This document shows, piece after piece, positions 8,485 through 17,670 of a stretch of 64,000 nt of DNA. This DNA comes from DASWIG01 sp036397835 (GTDB lineage: Bacteria; Acidobacteriota; Thermoanaerobaculia; Multivoradales; J023). Made by a program: the position numbers and the translations under genes. Location of the stretch: positions 6,210-70,209 of the forward strand of contig DASWIG010000100.1 of the NCBI GenBank assembly GCA_036397835.1, read 5' to 3'. Within the stretch, counting starts at the first letter, position 1. Each line of letters begins with the position of its first letter. The notes under the pieces are model-generated. The model saw nothing but the letters and a program-made list of their open reading frames with translations, was not told the origin of the DNA and made no database searches.

Positions 8485-10602
8485 ATGGACCGGCCAGCTC
8501 TGCGTGAGGCCTTCCTTCACGACGCTCCGCTGAAGCTCGCCGCCCTGGTCTTCCTCGCCATCGGCGCGGCGTATCTCCTGCCGGGGATCGCCCCCGAGCG
8601 GATCGAGCTGCTCGCCGCCTACCTGTGGGGCCCGCTCCTCCTCGTCACCGCCATCGCCGCCGTCCAGCTCGGACTGCGGCGGCTCCCGGCGGGCGCCGGC
8701 CGCCAGTTCTGGAGCTACGTCACCGCGGCCCTCGCCCTGCGCCTGGTGGCCTCGTGCGTCGAGACCGCGGTGCCCGAGCTGCGCAACGGCGTGCGCGGCT
8801 CGCTGCTCGTCGACTGCCTCTACGCCAGCTACTACCTCACCCTCGTCTTCGCCACCGAGATCCGCCCCGACCTCTCGCCTGCCGGCCGCGCGGGCGGCCG
8901 CGAAGAGGAGCTGCAGCGCGGCAGCACCGTGTCGTTCATCCTGGCGCTGCTGATCTACTGCGCCGTGATCCCCAGCCAGCGCAACCCTGAGGAATACCTG
9001 ACCGGCCGCCTGTCGATCTTCCTCTACCTCTGTCTCGATGCCTTCTTCCTCATCCGTTTCGCCTACCTCGCGGGCGTCACGCCGTCGCGGCGGTGGCGGC
9101 TCGTCTATCGTGCCTTCCTGGTCTCGTACGCCTTCTCGGTGGCCCTCCTGCTCTTCCAGGTCCAGGCCATGGCGGCGCGCAGCCTGCTGCCGCCCTACGT
9201 CGGCACCCGGTGGGACCTGCTGTGGTACCTGCCGCTGGTGCCGATCATCGTGGCGGCGCGCCTCGCCCGTTACGGGAGCGAGGAGCCGGCCGCCGGCCGC
9301 GACGCCGAGCCCTTCACGCCGCGGGTATGGGAGCCGGTCGCCTTCTACGCGATCGCCTTTCCGCTGCTCCACCTGATCCTCGATTTCAACGGCCAGCTCA
9401 CGGTGCCCAGCCGCACCATCCAGCAGGGCCTGGTGATCCTCTACTTCGTGTTCTTCGGCGCCCTCGCCCTCGTCCACGGCCACTGGCGGGAGGGCAAGCG
9501 GCGCGAGGCCGAGCAGGCCCTGCGCCTCAGCGAGCGGCGCTACCGCCAGCTCATCGAAAGCCATCCCGACGCCATCCTGATCGAGCAGGACGGATCGCTC
9601 GCCTACGCCAACGCCGCCGGCGTCGCGAAGCTCGGCGCCGCCGGCCCGGACGGCCCGGGCTCGCTGGCCGCGCTCGGCTTCCCGCCGCCGCCCGACCCGC
9701 TCGAGAGCACGCGGCCGGGGACGCGGGGCGAGGTGCCGGCCGAGTGCCGCGTGAGGGACGCCGGCGGCGAGGAGATGGACCTCGAGGTGACGTATCAGCG
9801 CCTGACCTACCTGGGTCGTCCGGCCGTCCAGGCGATCGCTCGCGACGTGACCGTGGCCAAGCGCCAGCGGGAGGAATCCGAGCGCACGGCGCGGCTGGCC
9901 TCGCTCGGCCAGTTCTCCGCCGCTCTGGCGCACGAGATCCGCAACCCGCTCGCCGCGATCGTGATGCACAGCTTCTTCCTCGCCGAGCGCCTGCCCAAGG
10001 ACGACGAGGAGAACCTGCGCACGCTGGCCGACATCGACGCCGCGGTGGATCGCATGCAGAAGCTCGTCGACGGCATCCTCGGCTTCGTGCGGCCCGGCTC
10101 GCTGCAGCTCGCCGAGGAAGACCTGATCGCGGTGATCGATTCGGCGCGCCTCGACCTCGACCGGCGCGCCCAGCTCTCGGGCGTCGCCTTCGTGGAGGAC
10201 TACCGCCACGAGGCCTCGGTGGTCGAGGTGGACGCCGGCCGCATGGTGGTGGCGTTCTCGAACCTGCTCGACAACGCCGTCAGGGCGATGCCCGACGGCG
10301 GCACCCTCACCCTGCGCACGCGCCACCCGGCGCCGGGCCGGATCGAGGTGGTCGTCGAGGACACCGGCGTGGGGATCCGCGAGGACGACCTGGAGCGCGT
10401 CTTCGAGCCCTTCTTCACCCGCCGCGAGGGCGGCGTGGGTCTCGGGCTGGCGCTCGCCGCCCGCATCTTCGACCAGCACGCCTGCCGCTACCGGGTCGAG
10501 AGCGAGCCGGGCGGCGGCACCCGCTTCTTCCTCGACTTCGCGCTGGCCGGCGCGCCGCGCGCCGCGGCGGCCGGCGAGCTCGCCGGCGTCCACACCCGAT
10601 AG
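8485..10602 (+). CDS. membrane PAS-domain sensor histidine kinase, PilS/AtoS type
   Basis: A 705-residue protein. The first 335 residues contain about ten hydrophobic segments. A PAS domain follows (ERRYRQLIESHPDAILIEQDG), then a HisKA dimerisation domain with the phosphoacceptor His at residue 483 (ALAHEIRNP). The HATPase_c domain has N box FSNLLDNAVRAM, G1 box VEDTGVGI, F box FEPFFTRR and G2 box GVGLGLAL. The next gene, 25 bp downstream, is an NtrC-family activator, its likely partner. Pseudomonas PilS/PilR control pilin transcription through sigma-54. A similar role here is suggested by the adjacent minor pilin operon. Confidence 0.88.
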   Translation: MDRPALREAFLHDAPLKLAALVFLAIGAAYLLPGIAPERIELLAAYLWGPLLLVTAIAAVQLGLRRLPAGAGRQFWSYVTAALALRLVASCVETAVPELRNGVRGSLLVDCLYASYYLTLVFATEIRPDLSPAGRAGGREEELQRGSTVSFILALLIYCAVIPSQRNPEEYLTGRLSIFLYLCLDAFFLIRFAYLAGVTPSRRWRLVYRAFLVSYAFSVALLLFQVQAMAARSLLPPYVGTRWDLLWYLPLVPIIVAARLARYGSEEPAAGRDAEPFTPRVWEPVAFYAIAFPLLHLILDFNGQLTVPSRTIQQGLVILYFVFFGALALVHGHWREGKRREAEQALRLSERRYRQLIESHPDAILIEQDGSLAYANAAGVAKLGAAGPDGPGSLAALGFPPPPDPLESTRPGTRGEVPAECRVRDAGGEEMDLEVTYQRLTYLGRPAVQAIARDVTVAKRQREESERTARLASLGQFSAALAHEIRNPLAAIVMHSFFLAERLPKDDEENLRTLADIDAAVDRMQKLVDGILGFVRPGSLQLAEEDLIAVIDSARLDLDRRAQLSGVAFVEDYRHEASVVEVDAGRMVVAFSNLLDNAVRAMPDGGTLTLRTRHPAPGRIEVVVEDTGVGIREDDLERVFEPFFTRREGGVGLGLALAARIFDQHACRYRVESEPGGGTRFFLDFALAGAPRAAAAGELAGVHTR

Positions 10603-10627
10603 AGTCCGAGGCGACGGAGACGACCCG

Positions 10628-11995
<1,368 letters not shown>

Positions 11996-12001
11996 AGCGC
12001 C

Positions 12002-12529
12002 TCACGGGCCGTGGGCGAGGTCGAAGCGGCTGCGGCGGCGGCCAAGCACGTCGAGGGCCAGCGTCCGGCCGTTGACCGAGTAGCTCCAGGGCGGCTCGAC
12101 GGAGGCCGACCACAGCTTCGCGCCCGCCAGGTCCCAGGCCGCGAGCTCGCGCTCCGCCGACATCACGACCACGTCGCCGTGGCGCTGCCAGCCCCAGAAG
12201 CCCACCGCCGTGCGCTCCCGCCACAGACGGGCGATCCGCTCGAGGTCGTAGCCGAGGATCCTCTCGCCGGCGCCCACGAAGAGGCGCCGGGTCTCGGGGA
12301 TGAGCACGGCGCCGGGATAGAAACCGGAGCCGTCGCAGTCGAAGCGCAGGGCCACCGCCAGCAAGGGCACCTCGCCGGCGCCCTCGACGCCGAGGAAGCA
12401 GGCGCCGTCTGCGGGGTCGTCGAGGTCGATCTCCTCGACCAGGCGGGCGTGCCCCCAGTAGTCGGCGTAGAGCTCCGGCAGGCCGTTGCAGACCGACAGG
12501 ACGTAATCGCCGACGGCGAGAATGAACAC
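12002..12529 (-). CDS. small unrecognised protein
   Basis: A 175-residue soluble protein with a GTG start preceded by CCGGAGGACC at good spacing. No signal peptide or membrane helix is visible. It contains several short beta-rich segments with aromatic-aspartate patterns (ERILGYDLERIARLW, ELAAWDLAGAKLW), like blades of a WD40 or PQQ-type propeller but too few for a full propeller. It follows the PP2C gene by 37 bp and is likely in the same operon. No function is assigned. Confidence 0.6.
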   Translation of the reverse strand: MFILAVGDYVLSVCNGLPELYADYWGHARLVEEIDLDDPADGACFLGVEGAGEVPLLAVALRFDCDGSGFYPGAVLIPETRRLFVGAGERILGYDLERIARLWRERTAVGFWGWQRHGDVVVMSAERELAAWDLAGAKLWSASVEPPWSYSVNGRTLALDVLGRRRSRFDLAHGP

Positions 12530-12566
12530 GAGCGGGTCCTCCGGAGAGCTATCTTAGACGATCCCC

Positions 12567-13697
12567 TCACCGGTCGGCGTCGTCTGTCGCCGCCGGCGGC
12601 TCGCCCTCCTCGGCGCGGGCCGCCGCCGGGAAGGTCAGCAGCAGGTCGACCAGCTCCTCGGCACGCTCCTTGTCGAGGCCCCAGCGCATCGCCGTCACGA
12701 GGTCCTGGCGCGCGTGCAGGTAGCGGCCCTGCCGGGCGGCTTCGACGCCGCGCTCGAAGATCCGCGCGGCGTAGAGCCTGGGAAGGACGACGGCGGCGAC
12801 GAGGACGAGGACGACGGCGAGAGCCAGCAGCCAGCGCGCCCCCCACCAGGGGTGCTGCTCCTTGGGCAGCAGGCGCACGATCGGCTCGGTGTCGTCGGGC
12901 TCGCCTTCGGCCGCCAGACGCTCGGCGTCGCGGCAGCGGCAGGCCACGACCGTCACGTTGTCGGAGCCGTCCCGGTCGCTGGCGGTGGCGGCCAGGGCCT
13001 CCGCCAGGTCCTGGGGACGCGGGAAGCGGCGTGCGATGTGCAGGATCTCGCTGTCGGTCAGGGCGTTGGTCAGGCCGTCGGTGCAGAGGATGAACAGGTC
13101 CTCGTGCGCCAGCTCCTCCGTGCGCACGTCGACCACCGGAGCCTCGACGTCGCCGAGGGTGCGGGTGAGCACGTTGCGCTGGGGGTGGCGGCGCGCCTCT
13201 TCCGAGCTGATCGCGCCCGCCTCGAGCTGGCGGGCGACCCAGGTGTGGTCCGCGGTGAGGCGCTCGATCCTGCCCGCGCGCACGCGGTAGCAGCGGCTGT
13301 CGCCGACGTGGGCGATGAGCGCCCGGCCCTGGCGGAAGACCGCCGCCACGAGCGTGCTGCCCATGCCGGCGAGCGTCGCCTCGGCCTCGCCCAGGCGGAA
13401 GATCTCGTCGCTGGCGTCGCGGATCAACCGGCGCACGGCGGCGGCGAGGTCGTCCTGGCCTTCGGGCCGGCCGCGGGAACCGCCCGCCCTCAGCTCCTCG
13501 AGCAAGCGCTCGACCGCGAGCTGGCTCGCCTCGGCGCCGCCGCGCTCGCCGCCCATGCCGTCGGCCACGAGCAACACGCCGCTGAGGTCGCTTTGGTCGT
13601 CGGGCGGGGGCACGAAGGTGGCGAACCGGTCCTCGTTGCGCCGCCGCTGGCGGCCCACGTCGGTGGCGGTGCCGACGTCCATCTTGAATCGCGCCAC
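12567..13697 (-). CDS. PP2C-family serine/threonine phosphatase with C-terminal membrane anchor
   Basis: A 376-residue protein carrying the PP2C metal-binding motifs in order: RNEDRF near residue 19, VADGMGG near 45, HVGDSRCYRVR, LTADHTWV, LCTDGLTN and SDNVTVV. These bind the Mn/Mg ions that hydrolyse phospho-Ser/Thr. After the catalytic domain (about residue 250) comes a linker, one transmembrane helix (WLLALAVVLVLVAAVVLP) and a C-terminal tail of about 70 residues. The catalytic domain is therefore probably cytoplasmic at the inner membrane. It may oppose kinases such as the TPR kinase at 56336, which is inference. It follows rarA by 28 bp. Confidence 0.88.
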   Translation of the reverse strand: MARFKMDVGTATDVGRQRRRNEDRFATFVPPPDDQSDLSGVLLVADGMGGERGGAEASQLAVERLLEELRAGGSRGRPEGQDDLAAAVRRLIRDASDEIFRLGEAEATLAGMGSTLVAAVFRQGRALIAHVGDSRCYRVRAGRIERLTADHTWVARQLEAGAISSEEARRHPQRNVLTRTLGDVEAPVVDVRTEELAHEDLFILCTDGLTNALTDSEILHIARRFPRPQDLAEALAATASDRDGSDNVTVVACRCRDAERLAAEGEPDDTEPIVRLLPKEQHPWWGARWLLALAVVLVLVAAVVLPRLYAARIFERGVEAARQGRYLHARQDLVTAMRWGLDKERAEELVDLLLTFPAAARAEEGEPPAATDDADR

Positions 13698-13725
13698 GGA
13701 GCCTTCCTTTCAGCCGCCCCCCATC

Positions 13726-15231
13726 TTACTTCCTTTTGGCGGCGGCGTCCTCGCGCAGGCGCCGGAGCTCGCGCAGGCGCTCGCCGATCTTGCCCTCGAG
13801 CCCGCGCGCCGTGGGCTCGTAGAACCGCGCGCCCTGGAGCGCGTCGGGCAGGCAGTCGAGGCCGCCCACGCCCTCGTCGGTGTCGTGGGCGTAGACGTAG
13901 CCGTCGCCGTAGCCGAGGTCCTTCATCAGCGCGGTGGGCGCGTTGCGGATCGCCGGCGGCACCGGCTCGGCCGGACGCTCGGCGACCGCCCGCCGCGCCG
14001 CCCCGAAGGCGCGGTAGACGGCGTTGGACTTGGGCGCCACGGCGAGGTAGACCGCGGCCTGGGCGAGCGCCAGCTCGCCCTCGGGCGAACCGAGGCGCTC
14101 GTAGGCCGCCCAGGCGTCGAGGGCCTGGGAGAGCGCCCGCGGATCGGCCAGCCCCACGTCCTCGCTGGCGAAGCGCACCATGCGCCGCGCCAGGTAACGG
14201 GGGTCCTCCCCCGCCTCGAGCATCCGCGTCAGCCAGTAGAGGGCGGCGTCGGCGTCGCTCTCGCGCAGCGACTTGTGGAGCGCCGAGATGAGGTTGAAGT
14301 GCTCCTCGCCCGCCTTGTCGTAGAGCAGGGCCTTGCGCTGCTCCACGCGGCGCACGTCCTCGAAGCTGACGTTCGTCCGGCCGGCGGAGCGGGCGTCCTC
14401 GACCACCAGCTCGAGCAAGTTGAGGGCGCGGCGCGCGTCGCCCGAGGCGAGCTGGACGAGGTCGAGCAGCGCCTCGTCGGCGATCGCCAGGTCGGCGGCG
14501 CCGAGCCCGCGCTCGCCGTTGGCGAGGGCGCGGCGGAGGATCTCGAGCAGCTCGCCCTCCGCCAGCGGCTTCAGCACCACCACCCGGCAGCGCGACAGCA
14601 GGGCCGAGTTGACCTCGAACGACGGATTCTCGGTCGTCGCCCCCACGAGCACGATGTCGCCGCGCTCCACGTAGGGCAGGAAAGCGTCCTGCTGGGCGCG
14701 GTTGAAGCGGTGGATCTCGTCGACGAAGAGCAGGGTGCGGCGGCCGTCGGCGCGGCGGTAGCGCCCCGCGTCCTCCATCACCTTCCTGACCTCCTTGATG
14801 CCCGAGGTCACGGCCGAGAAGGGCACGAAGCGGCACGAGGTGGCGCGGGCGAGGATGCGGGCCAGCGTGGTCTTGCCGCTGCCCGGCGGCCCCCAGAGGA
14901 GGAGCGAGGGCACGCGGTCCTCGGCGATCGCCCGCCGCAGGAAGCCCTGCGGCCCGAGGATCTCGGTCTGCCCCACCATCTCGTCGAGGGTGCGCGGGCG
15001 CAGCCGCTCGGCGAGCGGGGTGCCGCCCAGCGGGGTGCCGGGCTCGTCCGCGGGCGCGGCGCCGGCGGGCAGCGAGGCAGGCGCTTGATCGTCGAAGAGG
15101 GTGCGGATGACGTGCTCCTTCGTCCGTTTTCGCAGTCTATCGCCAGGTAGGCGTCGAGCGCGTAGTTGAGGCTTGCAAAAACCAACACTATCCGTTAGTT
15201 TCTGCAAGAAGGAGCTAGTTCCCTTGCCCAC
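13726..15231 (-). CDS. rarA: replication-associated recombination protein A (RarA/MgsA)
   Basis: An AAA+ clamp-loader-like ATPase acting at stalled replication forks. It has Walker A GPPGSGKTT, Walker B LLFVDEIHRFN, sensor GATTENPSFEVNSALLSR, and the C-terminal tetramerisation region with PEPVPPAIRNAPTALMKDLGYG. Conserved sequence starts at LAERLRPRTLDEMVGQ. The start is uncertain: the frame is open to GTG 15231, but that start overlaps the divergent AbiE operator. The best ribosome site (AAGGAG near 15120) precedes only an ATC codon at 15108, where the protein would begin IRTLFDDQ. The reported start is the outermost candidate, and the true protein is probably about 460 residues. Confidence 0.85.
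   Translation of the reverse strand: MGKGTSSFLQKLTDSVGFCKPQLRARRLPGDRLRKRTKEHVIRTLFDDQAPASLPAGAAPADEPGTPLGGTPLAERLRPRTLDEMVGQTEILGPQGFLRRAIAEDRVPSLLLWGPPGSGKTTLARILARATSCRFVPFSAVTSGIKEVRKVMEDAGRYRRADGRRTLLFVDEIHRFNRAQQDAFLPYVERGDIVLVGATTENPSFEVNSALLSRCRVVVLKPLAEGELLEILRRALANGERGLGAADLAIADEALLDLVQLASGDARRALNLLELVVEDARSAGRTNVSFEDVRRVEQRKALLYDKAGEEHFNLISALHKSLRESDADAALYWLTRMLEAGEDPRYLARRMVRFASEDVGLADPRALSQALDAWAAYERLGSPEGELALAQAAVYLAVAPKSNAVYRAFGAARRAVAERPAEPVPPAIRNAPTALMKDLGYGDGYVYAHDTDEGVGGLDCLPDALQGARFYEPTARGLEGKIGERLRELRRLREDAAAKRK
15166..15208 (+). promoter_or_regulatory. abiE promoter with AbiEi-type inverted-repeat operator
   Basis: A -35-like TTGAGG (15166-15171) and a -10-like TATCCG (15189-15194) are 17 bp apart. 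An imperfect inverted repeat overlies them: left arm CTTGCAAAAACCAAC (15172-15186), spacer ACTATCC, right arm GTTAGTTTCTGCAAG (15194-15208), with 13 of 15 positions complementary. AbiEi antitoxins are known to bind inverted repeats upstream of their own gene and repress the operon, so this is the expected operator. Confidence 0.65.
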
Positions 15232-16015
15232 AAGCGCGCCGTACTACGTCACAGGCCTGGCGTCTCGCGGTCGCTACACGTTCACCGCCGCGCAAGCCCA
15301 GGCGGAGCTCGGGGGCTCGGAGGTGGCCGTCCAGGCGGCGTTGAGGCGTCTCAGGAAGAAGGGCGAGATCGCGATGCCGACCCGAGGGTTCTACGTGATC
15401 GTGCCGCCTGAGTACCGACAACTCGGATGCCTGCCTGCCGCTGAGTTCGTACCGGAGCTCATGGCGTACCTGGACGCTCCCTATTACGCCGGGCTGCTCA
15501 CCGCGGCCCAGATCCATGGAGCGGCCCATCACAAGCCTCAGGTCTTCCAGGTGGTGACCAACCGTAACCGACGGCCTTTGGGTGCGGGACGAGTCCGCGT
15601 CGTCTTCATCGCCAAGGCGAACCTCGAGGCGACGCCAACGACGGAAGTGGTCACGGAGCGCGGGTACCTGCGCGTGTCGACGCCGGAGGCCACGGCGTTC
15701 GACCTCGTCATCTATTCGGGCCATGCCGGGGGGCTGAACAACGTCGCGACCGTTATCACCGAGCTTGCCGAGCGGCTCGAGGCAGAGCAGCTCTCCAAAC
15801 TGGCTCGTGACGGCGTGCCAGTGGCCTCGGTCCAGCGTCTTGGATTCTTGCTGGAGCTCACGGGTCACCGGGCGTTGGCTGATCGCTTGGCCTCCATCAT
15901 CGAGGAGAAGTCACCACCCATAGCGCCTCTCCGTGCTGGCCATGCTCTGCGCGGAGCCCTTCGTGATCGGAGATGGCACCTCGGCGTCAACGTGGACGTG
16001 GAGCCAGACGTTTGA
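15224..16015 (+). CDS. abiEi: AbiEi-family type IV antitoxin
   Basis: A 263-residue protein with an N-terminal winged-helix region (about residues 8-65; YTFTAAQAQAELG, VQAALRRLRKKGEIAMP) and the AbiEi C-terminal antitoxin domain (YLDAPYYAGLLTAAQIHGAAHHKPQVF; RVSTPEATAFDLV). It represses the operon and counteracts the AbiEii nucleotidyltransferase. The TTG at 15224 is chosen: AAGGAG lies 9 bases upstream, whereas the earlier TTG at 15173 lies inside the operator. The stop overlaps the toxin start in TTGA (16012-16015). Base composition is slightly less GC-rich than in neighbouring rarA, which fits acquisition by transfer. Confidence 0.88.
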   Translation: MPTSAPYYVTGLASRGRYTFTAAQAQAELGGSEVAVQAALRRLRKKGEIAMPTRGFYVIVPPEYRQLGCLPAAEFVPELMAYLDAPYYAGLLTAAQIHGAAHHKPQVFQVVTNRNRRPLGAGRVRVVFIAKANLEATPTTEVVTERGYLRVSTPEATAFDLVIYSGHAGGLNNVATVITELAERLEAEQLSKLARDGVPVASVQRLGFLLELTGHRALADRLASIIEEKSPPIAPLRAGHALRGALRDRRWHLGVNVDVEPDV

Positions 16016-16803
16016 TACCCCCGGCCTACGTCACCGAGTGGCGAGAACACGCGCCCTGGCCCTCGGACGATCAGGTAGAGCAGGACCTGATCATCTCGCG
16101 AGTGTTGGTCGAGCTCTACGGCCAACCCGAGATCCGGGAGGCGCTGGCCTTTCGAGGCGGAACCGCTCTGGCGAAGCTCTACTTGGGGCCGGCCTATCGG
16201 TACTCCGAAGATGTCGACCTCGTGCAGCTTCGGGCCGAGCCCATCGGGCCGACCCTCAAAGCCATGCGCGAGGTGCTCGACTCATGGCTCGGTCCTCCCT
16301 CGTGGAAGCATACGTTCGCGAGCGTGAAGCTGATCTACCGGATCGCGCTCGGCCGCAACGCCACGAACCAGCGGCGGCTCAAGCTCGAAATCAACACGCG
16401 GGAACACGAATCCGTCTTTGGATTGACCGCCAGGAATCTGACAGTGGAGTCGCGGTGGTTCACAGGTAGCGCGGCCGTCACCACCTACGAGCTCGAGGAG
16501 CTCCTCGCGACCAAGCTCCGGGCTCTGTACCAGCGAAAGAAGGGGCGTGACCTCTTCGATCTCGCTACTGCCCTGACGGGAGAGAAGATTGATCCGGAAC
16601 GGGTGGTAGAGGGTTTCATCCGCTATCTCGAGAGAGAAGGCCGGCGGATCTCACGGGTAGAATTCGAGGGGAACCTCGCGGAGAAGATCCGGGATGTCGA
16701 TTTCTTGGCGGATGTCCCGAATTTGGTTGCGACAGATACCGAATACGATGTGGTCGAGGCTGCCGATCGGGTGCGCGAGAATCTTCTCTCCCGACTCGAT
16801 TGA
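16012..16803 (+). CDS. abiEii: AbiEii/AbiGii-family nucleotidyltransferase toxin
   Basis: A 263-residue protein of the DNA polymerase beta-like nucleotidyltransferase toxin family. It shows the family hallmarks LAFRGGTALAKLYL (GG-S/T motif) and YRYSEDVDLV (the metal-binding D-x-D), plus ELEELLATKLRALYQRKKGRDLFDL with the conserved Lys and Asp. Some relatives (MenT) block translation by adding nucleotides to tRNA acceptor stems. The TTG at 16012 gives an N-terminus M-IPPAYVTEW that matches the family start, has GGAG 8 bases upstream, and overlaps the antitoxin stop. An ATG at 15973 is in frame but would add a non-homologous leader. Confidence 0.9.
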   Translation: MIPPAYVTEWREHAPWPSDDQVEQDLIISRVLVELYGQPEIREALAFRGGTALAKLYLGPAYRYSEDVDLVQLRAEPIGPTLKAMREVLDSWLGPPSWKHTFASVKLIYRIALGRNATNQRRLKLEINTREHESVFGLTARNLTVESRWFTGSAAVTTYELEELLATKLRALYQRKKGRDLFDLATALTGEKIDPERVVEGFIRYLEREGRRISRVEFEGNLAEKIRDVDFLADVPNLVATDTEYDVVEAADRVRENLLSRLD

Positions 16804-16846
16804 GCCGCCCGTGGCCAGGTGCTGGCGCCGGCCGCGGTGCGCCGAA

Positions 16847-16960
16847 TCAGGTTCGGTCGGACTTCTTGGCCTTGTGGAACAGCTTCAGACCGTCGTTCTC
16901 CCGCCAGACGTTCCAGGCCTCGACACCCTGCCTTAGAATCTTGAGATGCGCTTCGTTGGC
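16847..16960 (-). pseudogene. N-terminal fragment of a pentapeptide-repeat protein
   Basis: The minus strand from 16960 to a TGA at 16847-16849 reads ANEAHLKILRQGVEAWNVW and then RENDG. This is the characteristic N-terminus that precedes pentapeptide repeats in many bacterial proteins. The expected ATG before the Ala-Asn is replaced by AGT, although a GAGGAGGAG ribosome site remains, and no pentapeptides follow. It is a remnant of about 37 codons. A separate C-terminal fragment of the same family lies 67 bp away at 17027-17320. Confidence 0.55.
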
Positions 16961-17026
16961 ACTCCTCCTCCTCGATCGTGGCGAGGCGATCCTGTGCCTA
17001 TGCGGGCTGATCATGGGGCATCTGGA

Positions 17027-17320
17027 TCATAGCTTTTTGAGCCAGTGGGCTGGACGTTTTAGGTGCGGAGGAAGCCTGGTCCAGGCATCACCTCGGGCGG
17101 CGTCGATCTGCAGCTGCAGAAGGTTCTTTACTTCGTGGAGATCCGCGCCGCTCAGGTCCGCGTCGCTGAGACCTACACCGTGTAGGTTCGCCCCGATCAG
17201 GTTTGTCCGAATCAGGTTCGCGTCCGTGAGGGCTGCCAACTTGAGGTCTGCGTCGCTGAGGTTCGCGCTGCTAAGGTTCGGTTCGCGAGTCTGCAAAGTA
17301 GGGGGACAAGCCTTGGACAC
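17027..17320 (-). pseudogene. C-terminal fragment of a pentapeptide-repeat protein
   Basis: A 97-residue frame with about ten A(D/N)LXX-type pentapeptides (SANLSDADLKLAAL, ANLIRTNLIGANL, DADLSGADL), then a typical family tail, GDAWTRLPPHLKRPAHW. Pentapeptide proteins form right-handed quadrilateral beta-helices. The only start codon is a GTG at 17320 that lies inside the adjacent 43-bp repeat array, and the first ten residues are repeat-derived. The natural N-terminus is therefore missing and this is probably a gene remnant, although a short product could still be made. Confidence 0.6.
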
Positions 17321-17670
17321 CTACTTCGCGAGTTTGCATAGTAGGGGGACAAGCCTTGTACACCTACTTCGCGAGTTTGCATAATAGGGGGGCAAGCCTT
17401 GTACCGCCACTCTGCGGACGACGATCTAACCGGGACAAGCTCTGAAGCGGTCAGGCGCGAATTTGCAGAGCAGGAGGGCAAGCGATGTACTCCTGCACTT
17501 CGCGGGGTAGGGGTACAAGCGACGTACCCCCTACTCCCGCACTTCGCAGAGTAGGGGTACAAGCGAAGTACACCTACTTCCGCACTTCGCTGAGTAGGGG
17601 TACAAGCGATGTACACCTACTCCTGCACTTCGCAGAGTAGGGGTACAAGCGACGTACCCCTACTCCCGAA
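17281..17670. repeat. array of about eight ~43-bp palindromic tandem repeats in two subfamilies
   Basis: Two related repeat families alternate with little spacing. The left copies (from about 17284, 17327 and 17370) contain AGTAGGGGGACAAGCCTTG. The right copies (from about 17461, 17500, 17539, 17582 and 17625) contain GAGTAGGGGTACAAGCGA. Periods are 43-44 bp. Each unit carries a dyad such as AGTAGGGGTAC...GTACACCTACT, with 10 of 11 positions complementary. There are no unique spacers, so this is not CRISPR. The left end supplies the false start of the pentapeptide fragment and the right end runs into the 3' end of the CRTAC1 gene. Confidence 0.75.

Noticed and set aside
2880..8486. A minus-strand open frame of 1868 codons
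   Set aside because: It lies exactly antisense to the PilY1 gene and the gene after it. The protein is a low-complexity Arg/Gly/Val/Ala mixture with no motif, as expected from the reverse of GC-rich coding DNA.
17212..17616. 134-codon minus-strand frame
   Set aside because: It is a translation of the palindromic repeats (repeated CTPTQRSA-type motifs) and ends in a shifted frame of the pentapeptide fragment.
17281..17670. Possible CRISPR array
   Set aside because: Units are contiguous at 43-44 bp with no unique spacers of even length, and the internal dyads and two subfamilies fit a tandem palindromic repeat. No cas gene is nearby.
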